This document shows positions 8,735 to 17,010 of a stretch of DNA of 64,000 bases, piece by piece. Location of the stretch: assembly GCA_947642555.1 (NCBI GenBank), contig CANRSX010000004.1, forward strand, positions 62,001-126,000. The letters run 5' to 3'. The translations under genes were made by a program, and so were the position numbers. Source of the DNA: an uncultured Roseburia sp. Lineage in GTDB: Bacteria; Bacillota; Clostridia; Lachnospirales; Lachnospiraceae. Within the stretch, counting starts at the first letter, position 1. Each line of letters opens with the position of its first letter. The notes beneath the pieces were generated by a model. That model searched no databases. It saw only the letters and a program-made list of their open reading frames with translations, and was not told the DNA's origin.

Positions 8735-9955
8735 TTACTTCTCTTTTCTCGTCATTAAACAAACGCACTCCACATGCCCCGTCCACGGGAACAGATCCAC
8801 CGGCTGGCACTCCGCCGCCCGGTACCCGTGTTTTGTCAGGTAGCCCAGGTCCCTCCCCAGCGTCTCCGGATTGCAGGAGATATACACGATCCGTTTCGGA
8901 GAAAGCTTCACGGCGGACGAGAGGAACGCCTCGTCACTGCCCGACCGGGGCGGATCCATAAACAGCACGTCCGCCTTCTCTTTTTTTGCTGCCATTTCCG
9001 TCATAAACTCCCCCGCGTCGCCCTGATAAAACCGGATGTTTCGGATGCCGTTGCGCTTCGCGTTCGTGATGGCGTCGCGCACTGCGTCGGGATTAAGCTC
9101 AACGCCAATCCCCTCCCTGGCCTGGTCCGCAGCGATCAGCCCGATCGTGCCGATTCCGCAGTAGGCGTCCACGATCCGCTCCTTTCCGGTCAGCCCGGCG
9201 TATTCCACCGCTTTTTGGTACAGAAGCTCCGTCTGCACCGGATTCACCTGATAAAACGAATGCGGCGAGATGCGGAATGTACGTCCGCACAGTTCGTCCT
9301 CGATATATCCTTTTCCGTAAAGGACAATGTTCCGCTCGCCCAGCACCATGCTGGTCTTTTTGCTATTGACATTCAGAATCATCGTGGTGATCTCGGGGTG
9401 CAGCCTGCGGAGGGCTTTTACAAAATTGTTCTTTGAGGGCAGAATCGGATCCCCGAGCACCAGCACCACCATGACCTCCCCGCTGTGAAATCCCCGCCGC
9501 ACCAGCACATGGCGGAGCAGACCGTATCCGGTATCCTCATCGTAGGTCTTGATCTTAAAAGAACGCATCAGTCCCCGGATATCCCGGATAATCGCATCCG
9601 CTGTCTCATCCTCGATCAGACAGGAATCAATGGGAACCACCTCGTGCGTCCCCGCCGCGTATACGCCGGATATAATCGTCCCCGGCAGCAGCTCCTTCCT
9701 GCCCCCGCCTTTCCCTCTGCTGCTTTTCGGCGCACCGCCCTTTTTTACAATATCAAATACCGCATGTACCTTATTTCGGTAATGGTAGGGGTTCTCCATT
9801 CCAAGAATCGGGCGTACCTTACAGTAACCGCCCACATATTTTTTCACCTGCGCCTGCTTTTCCTTGAGCTGCCGCTCGTATTCCATCCCCTGATACTCGC
9901 ACCCGCCGCATTTTTTTGCATAGGGGCATGTGATCTGCGTATTGTTCTCACCCAT
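8735..9955 (-). CDS. rlmD: 23S rRNA (uracil-5-)-methyltransferase, RlmD/RumA family
   Basis: 406 residues from the ATG at 9955. The open frame continues 94 codons upstream, but that part is the reverse of a non-coding repeat. An iron-sulfur Cys set is at the N-terminus (CPYAKKCGGCEYQ). The AdoMet site is VDAYCGIGTIGL, followed by MDPPRSG. The catalytic Cys is in ISCNPETLGRDL near the C-terminus. The family makes 5-methyluridine in 23S rRNA; the exact uridine is not certain in Firmicutes, where paralogues exist. There is no TRAM domain before the Cys cluster. Confidence 0.88.
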   Translation of the reverse strand: MGENNTQITCPYAKKCGGCEYQGMEYERQLKEKQAQVKKYVGGYCKVRPILGMENPYHYRNKVHAVFDIVKKGGAPKSSRGKGGGRKELLPGTIISGVYAAGTHEVVPIDSCLIEDETADAIIRDIRGLMRSFKIKTYDEDTGYGLLRHVLVRRGFHSGEVMVVLVLGDPILPSKNNFVKALRRLHPEITTMILNVNSKKTSMVLGERNIVLYGKGYIEDELCGRTFRISPHSFYQVNPVQTELLYQKAVEYAGLTGKERIVDAYCGIGTIGLIAADQAREGIGVELNPDAVRDAITNAKRNGIRNIRFYQGDAGEFMTEMAAKKEKADVLFMDPPRSGSDEAFLSSAVKLSPKRIVYISCNPETLGRDLGYLTKHGYRAAECQPVDLFPWTGHVECVCLMTRKEK

Positions 9956-10052
9956 TGCAGTTTCCCTGCCTTTCCGTCTGTCCTGCCGGTAGTTTATCAT
10001 CTCTTCGGGATTATACCATCTGAAGCGATGGATATCCAGCTGATTTTGTATT

Positions 10053-10211
10053 AAAAGTTCAGCCATGCGTCGCAAAATGGGCGAATCATGCTCGCATGAA
10101 TGAGCGCATTCTGCGATGCATGAGCGGAGCGCCCGTACATGAGCAAAAATAAGTTGCGAAGCAACGGAGAGCGCGTAAGCGCGGTTTTGCGAATGGCGCG
10201 AGCTGAACTTT
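10053..10211 (+). repeat. Folded interspersed repeat, copy 1 (full)
   Basis: About 159 bp bounded by AAAAGTTCAGCC on the left and AGCTGAACTTT on the right, which pair as a closing stem. Inside are a long hairpin (CATGCGTCGCA against TGCGATGCATG) with an apical TCATGC/GCATGA stem, and an arm formed by GCGCC with GGCGC and GCAAAA with TTTTGC. That arm holds two small hairpins, GTTGC-GAA-GCAAC and GCGC-GTAA-GCGC. The copy lies between rlmD and the GH13 gene. See the copies at 42469, 42648, 43669 and 45766. Confidence 0.85.
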
Positions 10212-10224
10212 AACTTTTTATCCA

Positions 10225-10269
10225 AAGCGACCGGCACACATGCATTTTCTGCACATGCACCGGCCGCTT
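10225..10269 (-). terminator. Hairpin between the GH13 gene and rlmD
   Basis: AAGCGACCGG pairs with CCGGCCGCTT (one mismatch), with further ATGCA/TGCA pairing inside. It lies downstream of the GH13 gene on the minus strand. The T-tract is weak, so termination is probable rather than certain. Confidence 0.5.
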
Positions 10270-10304
10270 ATCACCGACACGTCCATTGTCACAGATCTTG
10301 TTTT

Positions 10305-11957
10305 TTAAATGGTTTCCTCAGAAACCGTATACGACAGCTCCGCAAAATCCGCCGCGAGCACAGCCCGTTTTCCCCGGCTCTCCCAGATAAATTTCACGAC
10401 GGCGCCCTCCTGCTCTATCGTCAGCTTCGCATCAGGCCCGAATGCCTCCGATGTATTGCGGAACCGAAGCAGGCGCAGCTGTTCCGTTACCACCTCGTCG
10501 GAAAGGCGTTCGCGAATCTGATCCAGGCTTAAGTTTGTCCGGTTGATCTCCTTGTGTCCGCCCGCCCCGGCGCGCTCCACCGCCGCATGGTCGTTTTTCC
10601 CGGCAAACAGATCCAGATACCACACCTGCGGTTTTCCGGGCATAAACATCTGCACGGCACGCGCGAAGAGCATCTTTTTATCATCCTCGCCAAGGGCGCT
10701 GTAATAGGTAGCGTTTACCTGATAATACACGTTCTTCTGCCCGTGCAGATCCTTGACATAACCGCCGCGGGAGACGATCACGCTGATCAGCTCCTGTATC
10801 TGCTCTTCCTTTAAAAATCCCTTCAGATCCAGCAGCGGGATCCCGTCATGGCAGCCCAGCATATTGACCGTGCGGATCTGCTTCTCATAAAGCTCCTTCG
10901 CCCAGCGCACCAGCACCTCTCCGTCCTGATGCTCGATCGCGTAGATCATCAGGCCCGGCAGGAAAAAGTCATACGTCATATAGCCCTTCCCTGCCACAAG
11001 CTCATAAATTTTTTCCTCATAGCCGGCATGGATTTCCGGCAGCAGCGACACCTGATATTTGTCCGCAAGCTGCCGCACCTTTTCCAAAAGCTCCCAGGTT
11101 CCCGGCTCATTTAAAAAGTTTTTCTCCCCCGGCTCCTTCGGCGCATATGCAAACGCATCCAGCCGGACGATATTTGCCCCGTAATCCGCGAGCTGTCGGA
11201 GCGTTCTCTCATAATGCTCCCACACCAGCGGGGATTTGATGTTTAAATCCATCTGCCCCAGGTATCTGCGGTTCGCTTCCAGATGCCCGATGCAGTCGTC
11301 GCGCCACGTCTCAAAGCCGGTAAAATCCATATCTTTTGGCGCGATTCCCTCCCCGAGCTGCCGGTTGATGCGCTCCGCCAGCTTCTGTGCCGTGAAATAC
11401 TGCATCCCGCCTGCTGCCATCAGATCCTGTTCATCCACTTTCCGGTAAATCACTTCCTGATAAAAAGTATTCCAGTAGGGCACTTCCGTTCCGTCCGGAA
11501 AACGGACCATCAGAATCGGCAGGCCCGGCTTGCGGAAAAACATGCGCTCCGTATAACGCTTTTCCGGTATGATATAGCCCTCCGGCCCCATCTCACCGCA
11601 GCCCTCCCAGAAGGTATTCCAGTTGATGAAGAAATCTTTGTATTCCGAATCCTGACCGTTTTTTATAATATCCTGAAATTCCTTTGAGAGCACGGATGCA
11701 TGGTTTAATATAAAATCGAGCTTTAAGCGGATGCCAAGCGCCTTAAGGCGCCGCAGATCGTCCTCTGATGCCAGCTGCTCGTTTAACCCGTAATCGATCA
11801 CGGAAAACCCGCGGTCAAGATCCGTGTTAAATATACTGGGCAGGATATAAAACGATTCAAATACGTTCGCAAATTCCGGCATCTCCAGTATATCGAGAAT
11901 ATCCTTTAACGTCCCGCCGATGCTGTCCGGGTACGCGTTTAACATAGGTCCGTTCAT
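10305..11957 (-). CDS. GH13 subfamily 18-type glycoside phosphorylase (sucrose-phosphorylase-like)
   Basis: 550 residues from the ATG at 11957, which has an AAGGAG site. The N-terminus (LNAYPDSIGGTLKDILDIL, then FYILPSIFNTDLDRGFSVIDY) matches the GH13_18 phosphorylase pattern. The nucleophile is Asp267 in ANIVRLDAFAY. The acid/base is Glu308 in LLPEIHAGY. The transition-state HD pair is at 370-371 in GCHDGIPLLD. Family members phosphorolyse sucrose, sucrose-6-phosphate, glucosylglycerol or glucosylglycerate to alpha-glucose-1-phosphate; the specificity here is not visible. It is the last gene of the LacI regulator - kinase - phosphorylase unit and has no signal peptide, so it is cytoplasmic. 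Confidence 0.85.
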   Translation of the reverse strand: MNGPMLNAYPDSIGGTLKDILDILEMPEFANVFESFYILPSIFNTDLDRGFSVIDYGLNEQLASEDDLRRLKALGIRLKLDFILNHASVLSKEFQDIIKNGQDSEYKDFFINWNTFWEGCGEMGPEGYIIPEKRYTERMFFRKPGLPILMVRFPDGTEVPYWNTFYQEVIYRKVDEQDLMAAGGMQYFTAQKLAERINRQLGEGIAPKDMDFTGFETWRDDCIGHLEANRRYLGQMDLNIKSPLVWEHYERTLRQLADYGANIVRLDAFAYAPKEPGEKNFLNEPGTWELLEKVRQLADKYQVSLLPEIHAGYEEKIYELVAGKGYMTYDFFLPGLMIYAIEHQDGEVLVRWAKELYEKQIRTVNMLGCHDGIPLLDLKGFLKEEQIQELISVIVSRGGYVKDLHGQKNVYYQVNATYYSALGEDDKKMLFARAVQMFMPGKPQVWYLDLFAGKNDHAAVERAGAGGHKEINRTNLSLDQIRERLSDEVVTEQLRLLRFRNTSEAFGPDAKLTIEQEGAVVKFIWESRGKRAVLAADFAELSYTVSEETI

Positions 11958-12024
11958 AATCTGTCTCCTTTCCCTGGGGAAGCCATCCACAACCAGCCAG
12001 CTTCCTGTCATCTGCAATTCTCCC

Positions 12025-12969
12025 TTACACCGACATCCGACGGCTGTATTCCTCAAAGCTTAAAAGCTCCCCGCTTTTTGCCACAATGATTTTCGCCTTA
12101 TGCGCCTGGGATTTTAACAGCTCCTGCTCAATTTCAAGCACAAGTGTCGTAAACGGGCTGTCTGTCTTTCCATCCCGGTTTCGCGCCTTTCTGTGCGCAA
12201 GCGTCTCCTCCGGCGTACTGTTTAACAGCACCGGAATATCAACCCCCTGATAGCAGTCGCTGTTTCCGTGCGTCCACTCGATGACCAGGACCTGCTTTTC
12301 GGAGAAATCTACCGGCTCATACCAGAGCTCGCTTTCCGTTCTTCCCATGCGGCGCAGCCAGATTTCAGGTTTTCCCTCATGGAATGCACGGGCGATCTGT
12401 TCGACTTCCTCAAAGCCGCTCTCGCGGTTTGTTCCGAGGTATCCCTCCAGCGCAGCTCTTCCGCCTCTCAGATAGCTTTCCATCCAGGGATATTTTTCCA
12501 CATTCGCCGGATTCGCGTCATCCTCCTGCTCCTGAAGCTGCTGCAGCAGGATCCGGTTTTCCCCGTTTAAAATACCGTCCGCTGCCATCTGACGCACTCC
12601 GCCCTCCCGAAATACAAAAAGACGTTCCGCATCATTGTATTTCGGGATCCGGTGCGGATAATTGTCCCCTGACATCACATACGCGCCGATCCCCGCCTCA
12701 TTCAGATAATATGCCAGCAGGGAAGCCGTCTCCGATTTTCCGACGCCGGAGCCGCCGCACACGGCGATCACCGTTTTCTGCTGCCCTGCCTTCTGACATG
12801 TCTCGATTTCCTGTAAAAGCACCGGAAAAATCGTATTCGCCTTTGCGATGTGCCCCTCTCCTATCTCCACCTTATCCCCGGGCATATCCCCGTGCGGAAT
12901 CTCCGCCAGCAGTGCCGGCAGTTTTGGCGCCGTCCAGTTTTTTCTGATCTCTGCGATATTCTGTACCAT
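12025..12969 (-). CDS. P-loop kinase of the uridine/adenylylsulfate kinase type, substrate unknown
   Basis: 314 residues from the ATG at 12969, which has an AGGAGG site. The Walker A motif is VCGGSGVGKSETASLL at about residue 83. It is followed by VMSGDNYPHRIPKYND, a substrate-loop pattern seen in phosphoribulokinase/uridine-kinase folds. It precedes the GH13_18 gene by 67 bases. A kinase in this position could phosphorylate the product released by the phosphorylase or the imported glycoside. That role is inference from gene order. Confidence 0.7.
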   Translation of the reverse strand: MVQNIAEIRKNWTAPKLPALLAEIPHGDMPGDKVEIGEGHIAKANTIFPVLLQEIETCQKAGQQKTVIAVCGGSGVGKSETASLLAYYLNEAGIGAYVMSGDNYPHRIPKYNDAERLFVFREGGVRQMAADGILNGENRILLQQLQEQEDDANPANVEKYPWMESYLRGGRAALEGYLGTNRESGFEEVEQIARAFHEGKPEIWLRRMGRTESELWYEPVDFSEKQVLVIEWTHGNSDCYQGVDIPVLLNSTPEETLAHRKARNRDGKTDSPFTTLVLEIEQELLKSQAHKAKIIVAKSGELLSFEEYSRRMSV

Positions 12970-13121
12970 GCGAACTTCCCTCCTGATTTCATTTGGTTTT
13001 CCAGTTAGTCCGATTATAAAATCCCGCAGATCCGTTTGCAATCTTTTCTAAAAAAAACGTGATTTTACCCCGCATGAAGCTTCCCGATGCTGCATTCTGC
13101 ACAAAGAAAAAGTGGAACACG

Positions 13122-14159
13122 CTATGTTGTTCCACCCTTCTGAATCTCTACCGGGATCAGGTAACGCTCCTCCGTCTCCTGCCCGTTTAATTTTTTTAAC
13201 AATACCTCCACACTGGTTCTTGCCAGCATCGGCATATTCTGGGCGATCGTGGTCACCTGCGGCTCGATCATGCGCGTGATCTCACTTCCGTCGTAGCCCA
13301 CAATCTTTAAGTCCCGCGGCACGCGTATCCCTCTCTTTTTTGCCTGTGACAGCGCACAGTACGCCTCCACATCGTCCGTAAAAATCCCGTCCACCCACGG
13401 ATACCGGTCCAGATATTCGGAGATCAGCTCCCCACAGCTCTGAAAGCTGTAATCCTCGCTTCGGATCTCCACACCGGTGACCGGTATATTATGCTTTTTT
13501 AAAATCCGGCTGCATTCCCCGATCCGGATATCCGCGTAAACCGGCGTATGGTGCCTCGCGCCGATGATCATGACATTTTTACAGCCGGACGAGATTAAAA
13601 GCTTCGCGGCCAGCTGCCCCCCTCTTCTGTGATCGGAAGCGACCAGCGGGATCCCGTTTCCCAGCATGCGCTCAAAGCTCACCACCCGCCCGGCATCCAT
13701 CTGCGCCAGCTCGTCCTCCGCCGCATCCGCATTCATGATCAGTCCGTCGAGCAGCCCCTCCCCAAGCAGCGCGAGCGTCTCCGCGACCCGCCGCTGCTGT
13801 CCTAAGGTATTAAAGATCATCGTGCGGTAGCCGGCATTTTCAAGCTCCAGCTGCACATATTTCAGATAATTGCCGTAAAACGGGAGCGACACATCCGGCA
13901 GCAGAACGCCGATCGCGCCCCCATCTCCGGCGGCACCCTTTTGTCCGGCGCCGGATGTTCTTCTCCCTCCTGTACCGCGCTCCGATGGCTGCTTTTTCTT
14001 TTTCCCGTCCCCGCCCGGCGGCACATATCCAAGGCGCTCCGCCGCTTCCCGCACCCGCTTTCTTTTTTCCTCCGACACGCAGCCGGATCCCTGCAGCGCG
14101 CGCGACGCCGTGCCGAGCCCCACGCCCGCTTCCCGGGCGATCTCCCTGATGGTTGCCAT
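13122..14159 (-). CDS. LacI-family transcriptional regulator
   Basis: 345 residues from the ATG at 14159, which has an AGAGG site. The N-terminal helix-turn-helix is TIREIAREAGVGLGTASRAL, followed by a hinge helix region ending ERLGYVP. A Gly/Lys-rich linker of about 25 residues, unusual for LacI proteins, separates it from the periplasmic-binding-protein-like sensor domain (IGVLLPDVSLPFYG onward). It is first in the unit with the kinase and the phosphorylase and probably represses it until a sugar ligand binds. Confidence 0.9.
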   Translation of the reverse strand: MATIREIAREAGVGLGTASRALQGSGCVSEEKRKRVREAAERLGYVPPGGDGKKKKQPSERGTGGRRTSGAGQKGAAGDGGAIGVLLPDVSLPFYGNYLKYVQLELENAGYRTMIFNTLGQQRRVAETLALLGEGLLDGLIMNADAAEDELAQMDAGRVVSFERMLGNGIPLVASDHRRGGQLAAKLLISSGCKNVMIIGARHHTPVYADIRIGECSRILKKHNIPVTGVEIRSEDYSFQSCGELISEYLDRYPWVDGIFTDDVEAYCALSQAKKRGIRVPRDLKIVGYDGSEITRMIEPQVTTIAQNMPMLARTSVEVLLKKLNGQETEERYLIPVEIQKGGTT

Positions 14160-14178
14160 ATGGTTCCTCTCTGTATCG

Positions 14179-14425
14179 CTACACAAAATAGATCTGTCTG
14201 CTATTTAAAACGGCATCGGTCAGAAACTCTGAAAAAGCCTCTTTCGCAGCACTCATATCAAGACCGACAATCTCCCGCACAAATTCTCCCAACGGCTTTA
14301 AACCGTATTCTCTCTCATAGTCTTCCATTACTTCCGGGGTCAATTTAGTTCTCAGTTGAAATTCGCCTATAAATTTTTCATCATCAACAGCCCAAAAGTG
14401 GAAGCTTATGGGCTGTCCCTGAATT
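14179..14425 (-). pseudogene. Chimeric remnant: acetyltransferase-like piece joined to an HsdR C-terminal piece
   Basis: The minus strand reads GQPISFHFWAVDDEKFIGEF, then QLRTKLTPEVMEDYEREYGL, then KPLGEFVREIVGLDMSAAKE, then AFSEFLTDAVLNSRQIYFV and a stop at 14179. The first 30 residues resemble a GNAT fold. The last 45 resemble the C-terminal region of type I restriction R subunits (the LNSRQIYFV motif). No start codon or ribosome site is present. It lies directly upstream of the LacI gene. The family assignments of these short pieces are from memory. Confidence 0.45.
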
Positions 14426-14480
14426 TGCCCAGTCTCCTTTCATATTCACTTAAAAATAACTTCCGATTTATTCATTGCTT

Positions 14481-15056
14481 TCATTTGCGACGATACCGCA
14501 TAAAAATCTTCTCGTTAAAACCTTTTTGCTTGCCGTGTTTTTCAGTGATACGCTTAAATTCCTCAAACCCAATCTTCGTATAGCACCTGATGGCACTACT
14601 GTTTACATCTGTCACATCAAGTACAAAATCCTGATAATCGGCAATCAGCATACTTTCCTGAAGCATCGCTGTGGCAACACCTTGCTTACGGTATGTTTTT
14701 CGCACCGCCACAAATTCTATGTATCCAGTTGTGGCAGGATAAGCAAGCTGTCCTTCAAATTCCTCTTTCAAAACAAAGGCACCAAGCATCCCTTTGAAAA
14801 ACCCAAAACTCTTTTTTAGAGATGGCTTATCTACTCTCGCCGCTCTGCCGGTGCAATCCGATATTGCCAACACTCCAGCAATCTGACCCTTTACATCTGC
14901 CACATAAAACCTATCTATATTCAGTCCCGCAGCAATGGCGTTTGCCACCTTTTGCGTGTCTTTGCATAATACAGAAAAATCCTTTTCAAAACCCTCTGCA
15001 ATACATATGGCAACGCTGTTGCGATCTGTTTCGATTGCTTTCCTTATGTGTATCAT
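14481..15056 (-). CDS. GNAT-family N-acetyltransferase
   Basis: 191 residues with a GAAAGGA site upstream of the ATG. The acetyl-CoA pocket is visible as VAVRKTYRKQGVATAML, followed by VTDVNSSAIRCYTKIGFEEF, the standard GNAT beta-bulge and C-terminal strand. The N-terminal IHIRKAIETDRNSVAICIAEGF is also typical. Substrate unknown. The gene is monocistronic, set among decayed accessory genes, and its base composition is more AT-rich than the LacI unit. Confidence 0.85.
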   Translation of the reverse strand: MIHIRKAIETDRNSVAICIAEGFEKDFSVLCKDTQKVANAIAAGLNIDRFYVADVKGQIAGVLAISDCTGRAARVDKPSLKKSFGFFKGMLGAFVLKEEFEGQLAYPATTGYIEFVAVRKTYRKQGVATAMLQESMLIADYQDFVLDVTDVNSSAIRCYTKIGFEEFKRITEKHGKQKGFNEKIFMRYRRK

Positions 15057-15109
15057 GTTTGTAAGTCCTTTCTGTTGTTTTAACTATGTACCAAATCCGA
15101 ATCTTTATC

Positions 15110-15677
15110 TTAAGCCATATACTTTCTGTGAGATGATTTCACATTACTTTGATTCACCATAGCATATTGCATTGTGGTATCAATCTGCTGGTGTCCCAAT
15201 AATTTCTGTACCTGCTCAATAGGCATTCCCTTATCAATGGCCTTTGTTGCCATTGTCCTTCGAAACTTATGAGGATGTATATTATATATCTGTAAATTCC
15301 TACCTAATTCTCTCAGTCTTGTTTCCACTCCGCTTATCTGTAGTCTCTGATGTGGTATATTAAGTGATACAAACAGAGCAGGATCCTTATCGTTTCTTTC
15401 AGCCAGATACTTTTGTATATGCAGTTTGGTTCCTGCATCAAAGTATACCTTACGTTCTTTGTCTCCCTTTCCGTAAACAATACATTCTCTTTCTTCAAAA
15501 TTCAGATCATCAATATTCAAATTTACCAGTTCTCCGACTCTTATGCCGTTTACTTCCTTTACCACTTGTATGAACTACAGACAGCCTTGCAATAAGTACT
15601 TCCTGTAGTTTTTTCATTTGTACAATATCAAGCACCTCTGACATGTCATTCATAATATCTGAAATCTGATGGTTCAT
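15110..15677 (-). pseudogene. Tyrosine recombinase (XerD/phage-integrase type) with internal deletion and frameshift
   Basis: An ATG at 15677 begins MNHQISDIMNDMSEVLDIVQ and continues to about codon 40, the usual start of clostridial integrases. The frame then shifts into 15565-15110, which encodes the catalytic domain: Arg in NGIRVGELVNL, H-x-x-R in HPHKFRRTMAT, LLGHQQIDTT and the nucleophilic Tyr in MQYAMV. Most of the core-binding domain (about 100 residues) is missing between the two parts. The catalytic residues survive, but the protein cannot be made whole. Confidence 0.75.
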
Positions 15678-15726
15678 TTGGGCATACTCCTTTTTGTCAG
15701 AAGTATATCAAATGAAATACCATGCT

Positions 15727-15975
15727 TCAAACAAATTCTTTTTTCAGCACTCCTTCAAACAGCTCTTTTTCCGTTTCAAGCAAAATCCGAACCAGCACCT
15801 TGTAATCCAGATATTGTATTCCTTCTTTCCCCTGCCAGATCCTGTCAGACAATTTGCTGCCATAATATAGGTCTATTGCCTTCTCATAGGAAACATCACA
15901 TATTTCTGCCAGATATGCTATGATTCGTTCTTCAAGATTTTCCTGATATACACGTTCCAAAGCCTCTTCATTCAT
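15727..15975 (-). CDS. Small acidic protein of unknown function
   Basis: 82 residues, mostly helical, beginning MNEEALERVYQENLEERIIA and with YEKAIDLYYGSKLSDRIWQG in the middle. No cysteines, membrane segments or DNA-binding motif are visible. Small proteins of this look occur in clostridial genomes beside DUF3791/DUF3990 genes, but no such neighbours are here. It may be an orphan left after deletion. I do not assign a function. Confidence 0.55.
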   Translation of the reverse strand: MNEEALERVYQENLEERIIAYLAEICDVSYEKAIDLYYGSKLSDRIWQGKEGIQYLDYKVLVRILLETEKELFEGVLKKEFV

Positions 15976-15996
15976 TTCATTACCTCATAAAATGAT

Positions 15997-16701
15997 TCAT
16001 GTCAATCCGAAATGCTTCGCAATTTTATTGCATACTTCTTCTCTTGTATCTCTCCCATCATCTTCGCGCACAATCGTGAAAAATTCACTGTTTGCGAATT
16101 CGTCATAATGCTTTTGGCTGTTAATAAGCGCAAGACCTCGTTTATAATTATCCATGACCTCTTCTGGATTGTCGCATCTGTCAATAACACTAAGGATAAA
16201 TTGCTTTTCAGGGTCACTTCGGTCAAAGAAACGCTCTACACTCATGGACTGTGGCGAGAGCATAACGGCCACATGATTGTATTCGGAAATCTCCTTCAAT
16301 ACATCAACGGGAATATTCGTGTCTACAATTACCTTTTTATCTCTTGCAATTGAAATAAGTTCGGCAACTTCAAACCCCGCGCCTTCTCTACCCGAGCTAT
16401 AGATCCAGCGCTCATACTCTTCCGGTGACCGGGTGACGAAATCTTTCCAGTCTGTAAGCATTTTTCTATAGCAAAGATCGGGCTGTATATCAGGGGTCGC
16501 AACAACGTCTGATACTGCGGTATGATAGTTTTCTCCACAAAAAACCATTCCGTACCGATCGGCAAGCATTTTTACCGTTGTTGACTTTCCTGCATAAGCT
16601 GTACCTGTAATGAAATATACGTTTTTCAAATAATGCTTTACTATGTTATTTTCGATTATCAATGCAACGTACCTCCGTAAAATCCAATTTGTCTGCTTCA
16701 T
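15997..16701 (-). CDS. P-loop NTPase/kinase-like protein
   Basis: 234 residues. Walker A is VYFITGTAYAGKSTTVKMLA near residue 30. A DTN motif (KKVIVDTNIPVDVL) lies where the second acidic site would be. The fold suggests a nucleotide or small-molecule kinase. The start is uncertain: the ATG at 16701 has only a weak GGATAG site, and shorter forms starting near the P-loop are possible. Substrate unknown. Confidence 0.7.
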   Translation of the reverse strand: MKQTNWILRRYVALIIENNIVKHYLKNVYFITGTAYAGKSTTVKMLADRYGMVFCGENYHTAVSDVVATPDIQPDLCYRKMLTDWKDFVTRSPEEYERWIYSSGREGAGFEVAELISIARDKKVIVDTNIPVDVLKEISEYNHVAVMLSPQSMSVERFFDRSDPEKQFILSVIDRCDNPEEVMDNYKRGLALINSQKHYDEFANSEFFTIVREDDGRDTREEVCNKIAKHFGLT

Positions 16702-17010
16702 CCACTATCCGAAAAGCGGGAGAAGTGCCTCCCACAGGCTGTCCCGCTCCATCCCCGGCAGCCGCTCATAGTCGAAATATTATTGCAGTTTACACAATGA
16801 ACGGATGGGCCATCGACCAGTTCATCCTCCCCCGGCCATATTATATCTTGTATATTTTCCGTTTACGAACCTATTGTCATTATACCGTGCACACTCGTCC
16901 ACTGTCAATTTTATCATTTTCCCATATTGGAACAGATCATCAAAAAACGGCGGGGACTGATTCCCACCGTTTTACGCCGTATTATTTCTTCTCTTCCACC
17001 TGTCTTTGCC
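16702..17010. other. Intergenic region between gdhA and the P-loop gene
   Basis: Apart from the gdhA terminator it holds a hairpin at 16716-16747 (GCGGGA with TCCCGC, GCCT with AGGC inside), just upstream of the P-loop gene. AT-rich sequence with no frame of interest fills the rest. The hairpin could be a leader structure for the P-loop gene. Confidence 0.4.
16944..16974 (-). terminator. Terminator of gdhA
   Basis: On the minus strand AAAACGG and CCGTTTT pair, with an extended G/C stem inside one mismatch, followed by TTTTTT. It lies about 40 bases after the gdhA stop. Confidence 0.8.

Noticed and set aside
9956-10237. 94-codon N-terminal extension of rlmD
   Set aside because: It is the reverse strand of repeat copy 1. 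The ATG at 9955 matches the family start.
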